Source: Roseicyclus sp. (GTDB lineage: Bacteria > Pseudomonadota > Alphaproteobacteria > Rhodobacterales > Rhodobacteraceae). From it: a stretch of 64,000 nt of DNA. Positions 19,366 through 29,617 of this stretch are shown in pieces; the stretch's first letter is position 1; the number at the start of each line of letters is the position of its first letter. The notes under the pieces were generated by a model. The model had not been told where the DNA came from and made no database searches. It saw only the letters and a program-made list of their open reading frames with translations. The position numbers and the translations under genes were made by a program. The stretch lies in NCBI GenBank assembly GCA_018401965.1, contig JAGYJU010000020.1, positions 434,001 through 498,000 of the forward strand, read 5' to 3'.

Positions 19366-21213
19366 ATGTTCCGTTTTTTCGAAAATCTGGTCGATCCCTA
19401 CACGCCCTATGCCGAAACCGACGCCCCGCCGCGCAGGCTTTGGGCGTTCCTGTGGGATTACGGGCAACCGTTCAAACGGGTTTTCGCCATCACCGCGATC
19501 ATGTCCGTCGCGGTGGCCATCGTCGAGCTTGGCCTGATCTGGTACATGGGGCGGGTGGTCGACCTCATGTCGAATGGCGATCCTGCCACGGTTCTTGCAA
19601 CCCATGGCTGGGAATTGATCGCGGCCGCCATTTTCATCCTGACGCTGCGCCCCCTGATCCAGGGCCTTGACGTGGCCTTGTTGAACAACAGCATCTTGCC
19701 GCAATTCGGCGCGCTGATCCGCTGGCGGGCGCACCGGCAAGTGTTGCGCCAATCGGTCGGCTGGTTCGAAAACGATTTCGCCGGGCGCATCGCCAACCGC
19801 ATCATGCAAACCCCCACCAGCGCGGGCGATGCGATCTTTCAGATCTTTGACGCCATCACCTTTTCGCTGGCCTACCTGTTGGGGGCCGCCATCTTGCTGA
19901 CCGATGCCGATCCACGCCTTGCGATCCCCTTGGTGGCGTGGTTCGCGCTTTATGGTCTGCTGCTGCGCTGGACGATCAACCGGGTTGGCCCCGCCTCCAA
20001 GGCCAGCGCCGATGCCCGCTCGCGGACGACGGGCCGGGTGGTGGACAGCTATACCAACATCCATTCCGTGAAACTCTTTGCCCATCACGACCGTGAAATC
20101 GAGTATGCGAAAGAGGCGATCGAGGAAACCCGCCAGACCTTCGCCCGCGAAATGCGCCTGTTCACCATCATGGATGTGGCCCTGACCGCGTTGAACGGGT
20201 TCCTCATCGTCGCCGTTGTCGGCTGGGCGATCTGGCTCTGGTCGGTCGGCGCGGCCTCGGTGGGCGCGGTCGCCGCCGCCACGGCGCTGACCCTGCGGCT
20301 GAACGCGATGACCGGCTGGATCATGTGGGCGGTGTCCACCTTGTTCCGGTCGCTGGGCGTCGTGGCCGAAGGCATGGAAACCATCACCGATCCCTTGCGC
20401 CTGACCGATGCGCCAGCGGCCAAGGCCCTGCGCATGGACAAGGGCGAAATCACCTTCGACACGGTCAGCCACCATTACGGGCGCGGCGCAGGCGGGCTTG
20501 ACCAGTTGTCGCTCACCATCCGGCCCGGCGAAAAACTGGGCCTGATCGGTCGGTCGGGCGCGGGAAAATCCACCATCGTCAAGTTGCTCTTGCGGTTCTA
20601 CGATGTCGAAACCGGCCGCATCCTGATCGATGGCCAGGATATCCGCACCGTCACCCAGGACAGCCTGCGCCGCGAAATCGGCATGGTGCAGCAAGACAGT
20701 TCGCTGTTGCACCGATCCGTGCGCGACAACATCCTTTATGGCCGCCCCGATGCCACCGAGGACCAGGTGATCGCGGCGGCCAAGCATGCCGAAGCGCATG
20801 ATTTCATCCTGGACCTTGAAGATCCGCAGGGCAGGCGCGGCTATGAGGCCCATGTCGGCGAACGCGGGGTCAAACTGTCGGGCGGCCAGCGCCAACGCGT
20901 CACGCTGGCCCGTGTCATCTTGAAAGACGCGCCCATCCTTGTGCTGGACGAAGCGACATCGGCGCTTGATTCCGAGGTGGAGGCGGCGATCCAATCCACG
21001 CTCTACGGCGTGATGCAGGGCAAGACCGTGATCGCCATCGCCCACCGCCTGTCGACCATTGCCCAGATGGACCGGATCGTGGTTCTGGAACATGGCCATA
21101 TCGTCGAACAGGGCACCCATGCCGAATTGCTGGCCTTGGGCGGGCTCTATGCCGGGTTCTGGGCGCGGCAATCGGGCGGTTTCATCGGCACCGACACGGA
21201 GGCGGCGGAATGA
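19366..21213 (+). CDS. ABC exporter subunit 1 (fused permease-ATPase)
   Basis: This type I exporter half has a membrane domain of six helices (about residues 38-330) and an ATPase domain with Walker A G-R-S-G-A-G-K-S-T (about 395), signature L-S-G-G-Q (about 504) and Walker B L-V-L-D-E-A-T-S-A-L-D. It has 615 residues. The second half is encoded immediately downstream with an ATGA overlap, so the pair most likely forms a heterodimer. Both keep canonical catalytic Glu and His residues, so neither ATP site looks degenerate. The substrate is unknown; lipid or drug export is typical. Confidence 0.9.
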   Translation: MFRFFENLVDPYTPYAETDAPPRRLWAFLWDYGQPFKRVFAITAIMSVAVAIVELGLIWYMGRVVDLMSNGDPATVLATHGWELIAAAIFILTLRPLIQGLDVALLNNSILPQFGALIRWRAHRQVLRQSVGWFENDFAGRIANRIMQTPTSAGDAIFQIFDAITFSLAYLLGAAILLTDADPRLAIPLVAWFALYGLLLRWTINRVGPASKASADARSRTTGRVVDSYTNIHSVKLFAHHDREIEYAKEAIEETRQTFAREMRLFTIMDVALTALNGFLIVAVVGWAIWLWSVGAASVGAVAAATALTLRLNAMTGWIMWAVSTLFRSLGVVAEGMETITDPLRLTDAPAAKALRMDKGEITFDTVSHHYGRGAGGLDQLSLTIRPGEKLGLIGRSGAGKSTIVKLLLRFYDVETGRILIDGQDIRTVTQDSLRREIGMVQQDSSLLHRSVRDNILYGRPDATEDQVIAAAKHAEAHDFILDLEDPQGRRGYEAHVGERGVKLSGGQRQRVTLARVILKDAPILVLDEATSALDSEVEAAIQSTLYGVMQGKTVIAIAHRLSTIAQMDRIVVLEHGHIVEQGTHAELLALGGLYAGFWARQSGGFIGTDTEAAE

Positions 21214-23072
21214 CCACGATGTTCCGCCCCATCCTGCTGTGGCTGGCCGATCTGATCGACGGCTTTGCCCATGCAGATGGCCCGCCGCCCCGCGCGCTTG
21301 CGCCCTTCTTGCGCTGGTGTCTTGCGGGGGCTTGGCCGGTGATCTGGATCGCCACGCTGTTTTCCGCGCTTGCCGGCGCGATGGAGGTCGTTTCGGCCTG
21401 GCTTTTGGGGGTTGTCATCGACGCGGCGCTTGCGGGCGGGCCGGACCGGTTCTTTGCCGATCATGCCCTGCTGATTGCCGTCTACGTGGGCTTTTACCTT
21501 GTGTTGCGCCCGTTCTTTTTCGGCGCTTCCGCCGCCTTCAACGGCATCGTGCTGCCCCCAAACCTGGCGCCCTTGATCCAGAGCCGTTTGCATCGCTGGT
21601 CGCTTGGCCATGCGATCAGCTTTTTCGACAATGATTTCGCCGGGCGTATCGCCCAGAAACAGACGCAAACCGCCGCCGCCCTGGTCAATGTCGTGACCGA
21701 GGTGATCAACGCCGGCGCCTTTGCGGTGGCGACCCTGGTTAGCGCGGTGGTGATGCTGGCCGCGATCGACTGGCGTATCGGCCTGATGCTCCTGGTTTGG
21801 ACGGTCGGCTATTTCTACATGATCCGCTGGTATCTGCCGCGCATCCGGGCGCTGTCGAAAACCCGTGCGGCGGCGCGTGCCAATGTCACTGGCCAGATCG
21901 TCGACACGATCACCAACATCAAGACCGTCAAGCTGTTCGGCCATGTCGCCTACGAAGACGAAACGGCCACCGAGGCGATGAAAGGCTATCGCCTGGCCGC
22001 GCTCGATTTCGGCTATCTGTCCACCGGGTTCCGCTTTGCGCTGATGGCCACGGCGGGGGTTTTGCCCGTGGTCCTTGTTCTGGGGGCCGTTGGCCTGTGG
22101 CAGATCGGCACCGTGACGGCGGGGGAAATCGCCGCGATCGGGGCCGTGTCGATGCGGATCGCGCAGATGACCGGTTGGGTCAGTTTCACGCTCATGACCA
22201 TCTATGCCAATATCGGTGAAATCGAAGACGGGATGCGCACGCTGACCCCGCCGCATGATCTGACCGATGCGCCGGGCGCGGTCGATCTGCCCGCCGCGAC
22301 GGGCCGGATCGCGTTTGAAGGGGTCAGCTTTGCCTATGGCCGCAAGACCGGCGGCGTCGATGGCATCGACCTTGTCGTGGAGCCGGGCCAGAAAATCGGC
22401 ATCGTCGGCGCGTCGGGGGCGGGGAAATCCACCCTGGTGGCGTTGCTTTTGCGGCTTTACGACACCGAAAAAGGCCGTGTCAGCGTCGATGGGCTGGATG
22501 TGCGCAGCATCGCCCAGGACAGCCTGCGCCGCCAGATCGCCATGGTCACGCAAGACACCGCGATGTTCAACCGGTCGGCCTATGACAATATTCTTTACGG
22601 GCGCCCAAGCGCCACCGAGGCCGAGGTTTACGCCGCCGCCCGCCGCGCAGAGGCAGAGACCTTCATCAAGGATCTGGCCGATCACCGGGGCCGCAAGGGC
22701 TATGGCGCCTACCTGGGCGAACGCGGCGTAAAGCTGTCTGGCGGCCAGCGTCAGCGGATCGCGCTGGCCCGGGCCTTTCTGAAAAATGCCCCTGTGCTTG
22801 TGCTTGACGAGGCCACCAGTGCGCTTGATTCAGAGGTCGAGGCGGCGATCCAGGACACCCTGACCGAGGTGATGCAGGGCAAGACCGTCATCGCCATTGC
22901 CCACCGCCTGTCAACGCTGGCAGTGATGGACCGCATCATCGTGCTGGATGCGGGCCGCATCGTCGAAGATGGCACCCATGACAGCCTTTTGGCGCGAAAC
23001 GGGCTGTATGCCCGCTACTGGAACCGCCAATCGGGCGGCTTCATCGCGACCGACATCAAGGCTGCGGAATGA
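21210..23072 (+). CDS. ABC exporter subunit 2 (fused permease-ATPase)
   Basis: This is the 620-residue partner of the preceding exporter half. Six membrane helices span about residues 40-330, then come Walker A G-A-S-G-A-G-K-S-T (about 401), L-S-G-G-Q (about 510) and L-V-L-D-E-A-T-S-A-L-D. The shared segment F-F-D-N-D-F-A-G-R-I in the coupling region shows the two halves are paralogues. Its end overlaps the convergent nagA end by 17 nt. Confidence 0.9.
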   Translation: MTTMFRPILLWLADLIDGFAHADGPPPRALAPFLRWCLAGAWPVIWIATLFSALAGAMEVVSAWLLGVVIDAALAGGPDRFFADHALLIAVYVGFYLVLRPFFFGASAAFNGIVLPPNLAPLIQSRLHRWSLGHAISFFDNDFAGRIAQKQTQTAAALVNVVTEVINAGAFAVATLVSAVVMLAAIDWRIGLMLLVWTVGYFYMIRWYLPRIRALSKTRAAARANVTGQIVDTITNIKTVKLFGHVAYEDETATEAMKGYRLAALDFGYLSTGFRFALMATAGVLPVVLVLGAVGLWQIGTVTAGEIAAIGAVSMRIAQMTGWVSFTLMTIYANIGEIEDGMRTLTPPHDLTDAPGAVDLPAATGRIAFEGVSFAYGRKTGGVDGIDLVVEPGQKIGIVGASGAGKSTLVALLLRLYDTEKGRVSVDGLDVRSIAQDSLRRQIAMVTQDTAMFNRSAYDNILYGRPSATEAEVYAAARRAEAETFIKDLADHRGRKGYGAYLGERGVKLSGGQRQRIALARAFLKNAPVLVLDEATSALDSEVEAAIQDTLTEVMQGKTVIAIAHRLSTLAVMDRIIVLDAGRIVEDGTHDSLLARNGLYARYWNRQSGGFIATDIKAAE

Positions 23073-24228
23073 CAGCGCCGGTGCCCGGCCCGACCCGAAC
23101 GCCCTGAACCGTCAGGGCATCGGTCAATAGCGTGATCGACACCCGCGCGCCGATGGCGATCCGGCCAAACTCGCCATCGCATCCCAGCGCGGCCGCCGGA
23201 ATGCCGCTGGCCATGTGCAGCGCATGGGCCAGGGGAACGCCGCACTGGTCCACGACATTGCGCACACAGCTCGCCATATCCACATGCGCCCCGGCCAAAG
23301 TTCCCTTGTCGTCCTGAAGCCGCCCATCCTGCAAGGTGATCTGTCGATCATCGAGCCTGAAGCTGCGCCGCGTGCCGCCCAGCGTCAACATGGCATCCGT
23401 CACCAGGAACAACCGGCCCGGCATCGCGCGGCAGGCCACCGTCACGTTGCGCCAATCGACATGATGGCCATCGGCGATGAGGCTTGCAAACAACCGGTTC
23501 GACGCCATGACCGCGCCGACCACCCCGGGCGCGCGGCCCGTCATCTGGCTCATGGCATTGAACAGATGCGTCGCCCCGTGCAGGCCCAGACCCTCGGCGG
23601 CGGCGATGTCATCGGCCCGCGCCTCGCTATGGCCCGCAAAGACGCGAACACCCGCCGCCACCAGCGCCGACAAGGCACCGGGCGGCAACTCTTCCGGGGC
23701 CACCGTCACCACGATCGGTAGCGTTCGCGCCGCCGCCACGATCCGGTCGATGTCATCGGGGCGGATCGCGCGGATCGCGGCGGCGGGGTGAATGCCCGGC
23801 CTGTGCGGCGACAGGAATGGCCCCTCCAGGTGCACACCCAGGATGCCGGGCACCCCGCCCGCGATCGCGGCCTGCGTGGCGGCGATGGCGCGTTGATAAT
23901 CCTGGCCCGGCGCGGTGATGAAGGTGGGCAGGATATGGGCGCATCCCCCCTGTCGCGCGGCCCCGGCCATGATCCGCAGGGTTTCGGGGCTTGGATCATG
24001 GTTGAACTGGCGGTCGCCCGCGCCATTGATCTGAAGATCGATGAAGCCGGGGGCCGCGATGTCGGCCTCTTCGATATCCTGCCTCCGGGCATCGCTGCCG
24101 ATGGCGGGCCGGATCGCGGTGATCCGCCCCCCGTCGAAGTCAATGACATGATCGGGCAGCGGCGCGGCCCCACCCCCAAGAAACAAACGCTGCGCAAGGA
24201 TCGCGCCCTTGGTGCTGGTGTCGGGCAT
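23056..24228 (-). CDS. nagA: N-acetylglucosamine-6-phosphate deacetylase
   Basis: NagA removes acetate from GlcNAc-6-phosphate in amino-sugar and cell-wall recycling. The 390-residue amidohydrolase has the metal Glu in H-L-E-G-P-F, the His in G-H-S-E-A, the substrate motif G-A-T-H-L-F-N-A-M, D-G-H-H-V, and the catalytic Asp in V-T-D-A-M. I chose the ATG at 24226-24228, which gives M-P-D-T-S. No nagB or GlcNAc uptake genes lie beside it in this window. Confidence 0.92.
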   Translation of the reverse strand: MPDTSTKGAILAQRLFLGGGAAPLPDHVIDFDGGRITAIRPAIGSDARRQDIEEADIAAPGFIDLQINGAGDRQFNHDPSPETLRIMAGAARQGGCAHILPTFITAPGQDYQRAIAATQAAIAGGVPGILGVHLEGPFLSPHRPGIHPAAAIRAIRPDDIDRIVAAARTLPIVVTVAPEELPPGALSALVAAGVRVFAGHSEARADDIAAAEGLGLHGATHLFNAMSQMTGRAPGVVGAVMASNRLFASLIADGHHVDWRNVTVACRAMPGRLFLVTDAMLTLGGTRRSFRLDDRQITLQDGRLQDDKGTLAGAHVDMASCVRNVVDQCGVPLAHALHMASGIPAAALGCDGEFGRIAIGARVSITLLTDALTVQGVRVGPGTGAVIPQP

Positions 24229-24451
24229 GATCGTGTCCCTCGGGGCCGGTGTTTGAATGGATACCGCGCATATCCGCGCGTCACACGCACAAGATAAACC
24301 GTCGCCATGCCCCAGCGCCACACCCTCTGGTCCATGGCCAAACACCGCTTGCCGCCCCATCCCAAGGATTGGCTGGATCTTGCCATGGCGCGCGGGCCAT
24401 GCCATGCGCCCCTTGGGCCTCGTCCGCCCCACGCGTGGGATACCGATTTTC

Positions 24452-25705
24452 ATGACCGAGACGCAGCTTACGGTACATCGGCTTGGGCATCATGGCGATG
24501 GCATTGCGCCCGGCCCCGTCTTCGTGCCCCTGGCCCTTCCCGGCGAGGTCGTGGCAGGCGCGGTGGAAGGCGACCGGATGGACAGCCCCCGGATCGTGAC
24601 GCCTTCGCCTGACCGGGTGCGCCCGCCCTGCACCCATTTCAAATCCTGTGGCGGCTGTGCGCTGATGCATGCCTCGGATCCGCTGATCGCCGCATGGAAG
24701 GCCGAGGTGATCACCACCGCGCTGGCCGCCCATGGCTTGACCGCGCCGATGCGGCCCACCGCCACCTCGCCCGCCCGGTCCCGGCGCCGCGCCACGCTTC
24801 CGGGTCGCCGCACCAAGAAGGGTGCGCTTGTCGGCTTTCACGCCCGCCGGTCCGACGTGATCGTGGCGCTGACCGATTGCCATGTCCTGGCCCCGCCACT
24901 GTTCGCGCTGATCCCGGTATTGGCAGACATCACCAAATTGGGCGGGTCCCGGTCGGCTACGCTGTCTTTTGCGCTGACGCTCACCGATACCGGCATCGAT
25001 TGTGCCGTGACCGGCGGCAAGCCGCTGGACGAAGACCTGCGCAGCGCGCTTCCGTCCTTTCGCGACCGTATCGCGCGGCTGTCCTGGGGCGATGAACCGG
25101 TTTATGCCGATACGCGTCCGACGCTGCAGTTCGGGCCCGTCGCCGTTTGCCCACCCCCCGGCGCCTTCTTGCAGGCCACGACAGATGGCGAAGCTGCGCT
25201 GCGCGCCGCCGTGACCGAGGCGCTTGTCGGCGCAACCCGCATCGCCGATCTGTTCGCGGGCTGCGGCACCTTTGCCCTGCCGCTTGCCGCCCAGGCCCCG
25301 GTCCATGCCGTCGAGGGCGCCGAAGCCCTGACCGACGCGCTGTCCCATGCCATGCGCCATGCCAAGGGGCTGAAGGCGGTCACGGTGGAAACCCGCGACC
25401 TGTTCCGTCGACCGCTCTTTCCCGATGAATTGAAACCCTTTGACGGCATCGTCATCGACCCGCCCCGCGCTGGCGCCGAGGCCCAGATGGCCCAGATCGC
25501 CGCCGCGCAGGTGCCGCGTGTCGCGCTGGTGTCGTGTAACCCCGTGACCTTTGCCCGCGATGCGGCCCTGTTGGTCGCGGCGGGCTATCGCCTGAACTGG
25601 GTGCAGCCGGTCGATCAATTCCGCTGGTCGCCGCATGTGGAACTTGTCGCCAGCCTGAGCTTGCCCCATCTGTCACGCGATCAAGGGGATCAGCATCATG
25701 AGTGA
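24452..25705 (+). CDS. rlmD: 23S rRNA (uracil-5-)-methyltransferase RumA/RlmD type
   Basis: The enzyme methylates a uracil of 23S rRNA at C5 using SAM. The 4Fe-4S cysteines are at about residues 60, 66 and 69 (in C-G-G-C) and 142 (D-C-H-V-L). The SAM motif is L-F-A-G-C-G-T-F near 267, and the catalytic Cys is in V-S-C-N-P near 362. The product has 417 residues. I chose the ATG at 24452, just before a TRAM-like first strand. Its stop overlaps the sodium-channel start by 8 nt. The exact target uracil is inferred from family. Confidence 0.88.
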   Translation: MTETQLTVHRLGHHGDGIAPGPVFVPLALPGEVVAGAVEGDRMDSPRIVTPSPDRVRPPCTHFKSCGGCALMHASDPLIAAWKAEVITTALAAHGLTAPMRPTATSPARSRRRATLPGRRTKKGALVGFHARRSDVIVALTDCHVLAPPLFALIPVLADITKLGGSRSATLSFALTLTDTGIDCAVTGGKPLDEDLRSALPSFRDRIARLSWGDEPVYADTRPTLQFGPVAVCPPPGAFLQATTDGEAALRAAVTEALVGATRIADLFAGCGTFALPLAAQAPVHAVEGAEALTDALSHAMRHAKGLKAVTVETRDLFRRPLFPDELKPFDGIVIDPPRAGAEAQMAQIAAAQVPRVALVSCNPVTFARDAALLVAAGYRLNWVQPVDQFRWSPHVELVASLSLPHLSRDQGDQHHE

Positions 25706-26488
25706 CACCATTTCCCCCCAATCGGGGGTCCGCGCGCAACTGGCCGACTGGCTGGATAGCCCGCCCATCCGCAACGTGATCATCGGCGTGATCTTGTTCA
25801 ACGCCGTGATCCTCGGGCTGGAAACCTCGCCCAGCATCATGGGCGTGGCCGGGCCGCTGATCCTGGCGCTCGACAAGGCCTGTTTGGCGATTTTCGTGAT
25901 CGAGATCGTCTTGAAGCTGATCGCGCTTGGCCCGCGGCTTCTTCCGGTCGGGCTGGAACCTGTTCGATTTCGTGATCGTTGGCATCGCCCTGGTGCCCGC
26001 CGGCGCAAGGTCTGTCGGTGCTGCGGGCGTTGCGCATCCTGCGGGTCTTGCGGATCGTGTCGGCGGTGCCATCGCTGCGCCGGGTGGTCGAAGGCTTGTT
26101 GACCGCGCTGCCGGGCATGGGGTCGGTGTTCCTGCTGATGTCGATCATCTTCTACATCGGCGCGGTGATGGCGACCAAGCTGTTCGCGGCCAGTTTCCCG
26201 GAATGGTTCGGAACCATCGGCGCGTCGCTTTACACGCTGTTCCAGGTGATGACGCTGGAAAGCTGGTCGATGGGCATCGTGCGCCCGGTGCTGGAGGTCT
26301 ATCCCTACGCTTGGGCGTTTTTCGTGCCCTTCATCATGGTCACGACCTTCGCCGTGGTGAACCTGATCGTGGGCCTGGTGGTCAATTCGATGCAGGATGC
26401 CCATGCCGAAGAAAGCAACGCCGCCACCGACGCCTACCGCGACGAGGTGCTGGAACGGCTGAGGAAGATCGAGGAGCGGTTGAAGTAG
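25698..26488 (+). CDS. Voltage-gated sodium channel (NaChBac family), two apparent frameshifts
   Basis: The protein is one six-helix channel subunit that forms a homotetramer. S1 and S2 are visible in the first 80 residues. S3 carries [12 protein letters not shown]4 has four Arg at every third position ([11 protein letters not shown]). The selectivity filter is T-L-E-S-W-S-M, as in NavAb and NavMs, and the C-terminus is a charged coiled coil. The frame breaks twice: an extra base near 25936-25937 (CCGCGGC) and another near 26005 (GGCGC). Removing both gives 262 residues, normal for the family. The TAG stop is provided by the REP element at 26485. Confidence 0.85.
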
Positions 26489-26539
26489 GGTGGGCAATCT
26501 GCCCACCGGTGTTGATGGTGGGCGGATCGCCCACCCTAC
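26485..26539. repeat. GTAG-type REP doublet (BIME-like)
   Basis: Two hairpins, GGTGGGC-AATCT-GCCCACC (26489-26507) and GGTGGGC-GGATC-GCCCACC (26517-26535), are arranged head to head. They are enclosed by perfect 11-bp arms GTAGGGTGGGC and GCCCACCCTAC. The leading GTAG tetranucleotide is the hallmark of REP elements mobilised by RAYT transposases. The outer GTAG/CTAC ends supply the TAG stop codons of both convergent neighbours. The element may also terminate transcription from both sides. No RAYT gene is in the window. Confidence 0.8.
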
Positions 26540-28442
26540 GCCCGCTTCTCCATCCGCGCGACGCCCAGCACGTCGAGAACCTTGGCCTCGATATCGTCCG
26601 CGTTCATCTTGGCCACGGCATACATGTCTTCGGGGCTGGCCTGGTCGATGAAGCTGTCGGGCAAGCACCATCGACCGGTATTTCAGGCCGGTGTCGAACA
26701 CGCCTTCCTCGGCCAGAAGCTGTGCCACATGGCTGCCGAAACCGCCCACGGCGCCCTCTTCCAGGGTGATCAGCGCCTCGTGGTGGCGGGCCAGTTGCAA
26801 GATCAGATCACGGTCCAGCGGTTTGGCAAACCGCGCATCCGCGATGGTGGGGGTGATGCCGCGCAGCGCCAGCGCCTCGGCGGCTTCGCGCACTTCTTTC
26901 AGGCGCGCGCCGAAATTCAGGATCGCAACCCGGTTGCCCTCGACGATCAGCCGACCCTTGCCGATTTCAAGGATGCTGCCCCGCTCGGGCAGGTCCACGC
27001 CCACGCCTTCGCCGCGCGGAAAGCGGAAGGCCGACGGGCGGTCATCAATGGCCAGCGCCGTGCGCACCATGTGGCGCAATTCGGCCTCGTCGCTGGCGGC
27101 CATGACGATGAAACCGGGCAGGTTCGCCAGAAAGGCCACATCATAGCTGCCCGCATGGGTCGCACCATCGGCCCCCACCAACCCCGCGCGGTCGATGGCA
27201 AACCGCACCGGCAAACGCTGGATCGCCACGTCATGCACGATCTGGTCATAGCCGCGTTGCAGGAAGGTGGAATAGATCGCGCAGACGGGTTTCAGCCCGC
27301 CCGCCGCCATCCCGGCGCAAAAGGTCACGGCATGCTGTTCGGCAATGCCCACGTCGAATGTGCGGCCGGGAAAGCGTTCCGCGAACAGGTCAAGACCGGT
27401 GCCATCGGGCATGGCGGCGGTCACGGCCACGATCTGCGGGTCAAGTTCGGCCTCTCGGATCAGGCTTTGGGCAAAGACCTTGGTGTAGGAGGGCGCATTG
27501 GCGGGCGCCTTTTTCTGTTCGCCGGTGCGGATGTCGAATTTCGCCGTGGCATGGCCGCGATCCGGGCGGTCTTCGGCATAGCCCTTGCCCTTCTTGGTGA
27601 TCGCATGGATCAGCATCGGGCCATCGGCGCGCGCCTTGACCGTGCGCAGAACCGCCAAGAGCTGATCCATGTCATGCCCGTCGATGGGGCCGACATAGGA
27701 AAACCCCAGTTCCTCGAACAAGGTGCCACCGACGGTCGCGGCCTTAATCAATTCCTTGGCGCGCCGCGCGCCTTCCTGGAAGGGTTCGGGCAACAGCGAC
27801 ACCGCGCCCTTGGCGGCGGCTTTCAGTTCCTGGAAGGGCGCACCGGCGTAAAGACGCGACAGGTAGGATGACATCGCGCCGGTGGGGGGCGCGATGGACA
27901 TTTCATTGTCATTGAGGATGACGATCAGGCGTTTGCCCAGATGGCCCGCGTTGTTCATCGCCTCGTAGGCCATGCCGCCCGACAGCGCGCCATCGCCGAT
28001 CACGGCAATCGCGTCGCCATGGCCGGTGTCACAATCGCCGCCCAGGTCGCGGGCGACGGCAAAGCCAAGCGCCGCCGAGATGCTGGTCGAAGAATGGGCC
28101 GCGCCGAACGGGTCATAGGGCGACTCGGATCGTTTGGTGAAACCCTGACAGCCCATCCTTTTGCCGGATCGTGCCCATGCGGTCGCGCCGCCCGGTCAGG
28201 ATCTTGTGCGGGTAGCTTTGGTGCGACACGTCCCAGATCAGCTTGTCGCGCGGCGCATCGAACACGGCATGGAGCGCCACGGTCAGTTCCACCACGCCAA
28301 GGCCCGCGCCGAAATGGCCACCGGTCTGGCTGACCGACCAGATGGTTTCCGCGCGCAATTCATCGGCCAGCCGGCGCAGGTCGCCATCGCCCAACCGCTT
28401 GAGATCGGCGGGGGCTGTGACACGGTCCAAAAGCGGGGTCAT
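26536..28442 (-). CDS. dxs: 1-deoxy-D-xylulose-5-phosphate synthase, two apparent frameshifts
   Basis: Dxs condenses pyruvate and glyceraldehyde-3-phosphate with thiamine diphosphate, the entry step of the MEP isoprenoid pathway. The N-terminal part has S-H-Q-S-Y-P-H-K, followed by G-D-G-A-L-S-G-G-M and the catalytic [10 protein letters not shown]. Two single-base insertions break the frame: one near 28139 (the frames join as G-L-S-G-F-T-K-R) and one near 26663 (they join as [16 protein letters not shown]). With both removed the protein has 634 residues and ends R-M-E-K-R-A. Dxs is essential in this lineage, so sequencing error is likely. It is the last gene of the HDAC-xseB-ispA-dxs run. Confidence 0.92.
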
Positions 28443-28500
28443 GGGGCGGTGGGTCACTTGGCTTGGCCTCCTTCGGCCTGACGGTTCGGCGAGGTGCGGC

Positions 28501-29368
28501 TTACCTGTCGCGGGTGACGATGTAGCGCGCGAGGGCGCGCAGGTTATGCGCCTTATTGCCATAGGGGGCGAGGGCCGCTTCGGCCTGGTCGACCAGGTCA
28601 GAGGCGCGGGCCCGCGCGGCCCCCAGCCCCAGAAGCGACACAAAGGTCGCCTTGCCCGCCGCCGCATCCTTGTGCAGCGCCTTGCCGGCGGTGGCGGCGT
28701 CGCCTGTCACGTCAAGGATATCATCGGCGATCTGAAAGGCCAGCCCGATGGCGCGGGCGTAATCTTGCAGCGGTGCCGGATCGGCGCGGCCAAGGATCGC
28801 CCCGGCCCGGGCGGGCCATTCGATCAGGCGGCCGGTCTTGTTGGCCTGCAATTCGGTGATCTGGTCCAGCGTCAGGGGCGCTGTCGCGGTTTCGGCCGCG
28901 ATATCCTGCGCCTGGCCAAGCACCATGCCCTGCGCGCCCGAAGCCTTGGCCAGGCTGGCCAGCATCGCCAGCGCGTTGATCGGCATCGCCCGCGCGCGGG
29001 TCGGTCAACAGCTCGAAGGCAAAGGTTTGCAGCGCGTCGCCCACCAGGACGGCGGTGGCGTCATCCCACTTGATGTGAACCGTGGGCTGGCCCCGCCGCA
29101 GATCGTCGTCATCCATGCAGGGCAGATCGTCATGCACGAGGCTATAGGCATGCAGGCATTCGACCGCGCCCGCCGCAAAAAGCGCCTGGTCAGGCGCCAC
29201 ATCGAACAGCGCCGCCGTTTCCAGCGCGAGGAACCCGCGCAGGCGCTTGCCGCCATCGGTGGCATAGCGCATGCCTTGGGCCACGCGGTCGTCGCCAAAG
29301 CGCGCCATTTCTTCGACAAGAAATGCGGATATCGCCCCCTGGGCGTTGGCCAGCGCGGTCTTGAACAC
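28501..29368 (-). CDS. ispA: Farnesyl diphosphate synthase, one apparent frameshift
   Basis: IspA extends DMAPP/IPP to geranyl and farnesyl diphosphate. The first Asp-rich motif is [14 protein letters not shown] and the second is I-A-D-D-I-L-D. The frame breaks in the GC repeat at 28987-29002. Upstream residues end [11 protein letters not shown] and downstream ones resume [14 protein letters not shown]. Removing one base gives about 288 residues, the family length; the exact base is uncertain. It starts at GTG 29366-29368, 3 nt after the xseB stop, and is followed by dxs. Confidence 0.9.
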
Positions 29369-29371
29369 CTG

Positions 29372-29617
29372 TTACAGACCTTCGACCGGGGTGGTGCCGG
29401 TGGGTTTGCCGTTTGCGTCCAGCGTGATCTGGGCGACTTTTTCCTCGGCCTCTTTCAGCTTTGCCTCGCAGCGCGCCTTGAGGGCTGCACCGCGTTCATA
29501 CAGCTTGATCGAGTCTTCCAGCGCCACATCGCCCCGATCGAGGGCGGTGACGACCTGTTCAAGTTCGCGGATCGCGTCTTCAAAGCTCATGTCGGGGATG
29601 GGTTTTGCGTCACTCAT
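29372..29617 (-). CDS. xseB: Exodeoxyribonuclease VII small subunit
   Basis: XseB is the small subunit of exonuclease VII, which degrades single-stranded DNA. The 81 residues have the usual layout: S-F-E-D-A-I-R-E-L-E-Q-V-V, then G-D-V-A-L-E-D-S-I-K-L-Y-E-R-G, then a charged helix. The start overlaps the stop of the upstream deacetylase gene as ATGA. The xseB-ispA-dxs order is the widespread proteobacterial one. xseA is not in the window. Confidence 0.94.
   Translation of the reverse strand: MSDAKPIPDMSFEDAIRELEQVVTALDRGDVALEDSIKLYERGAALKARCEAKLKEAEEKVAQITLDANGKPTGTTPVEGL

Noticed and set aside
19348..21171. 607-codon minus-strand ORF opposite the ABC exporter
   Set aside because: Antisense shadow with low-complexity composition; the plus strand carries all ABC motifs.
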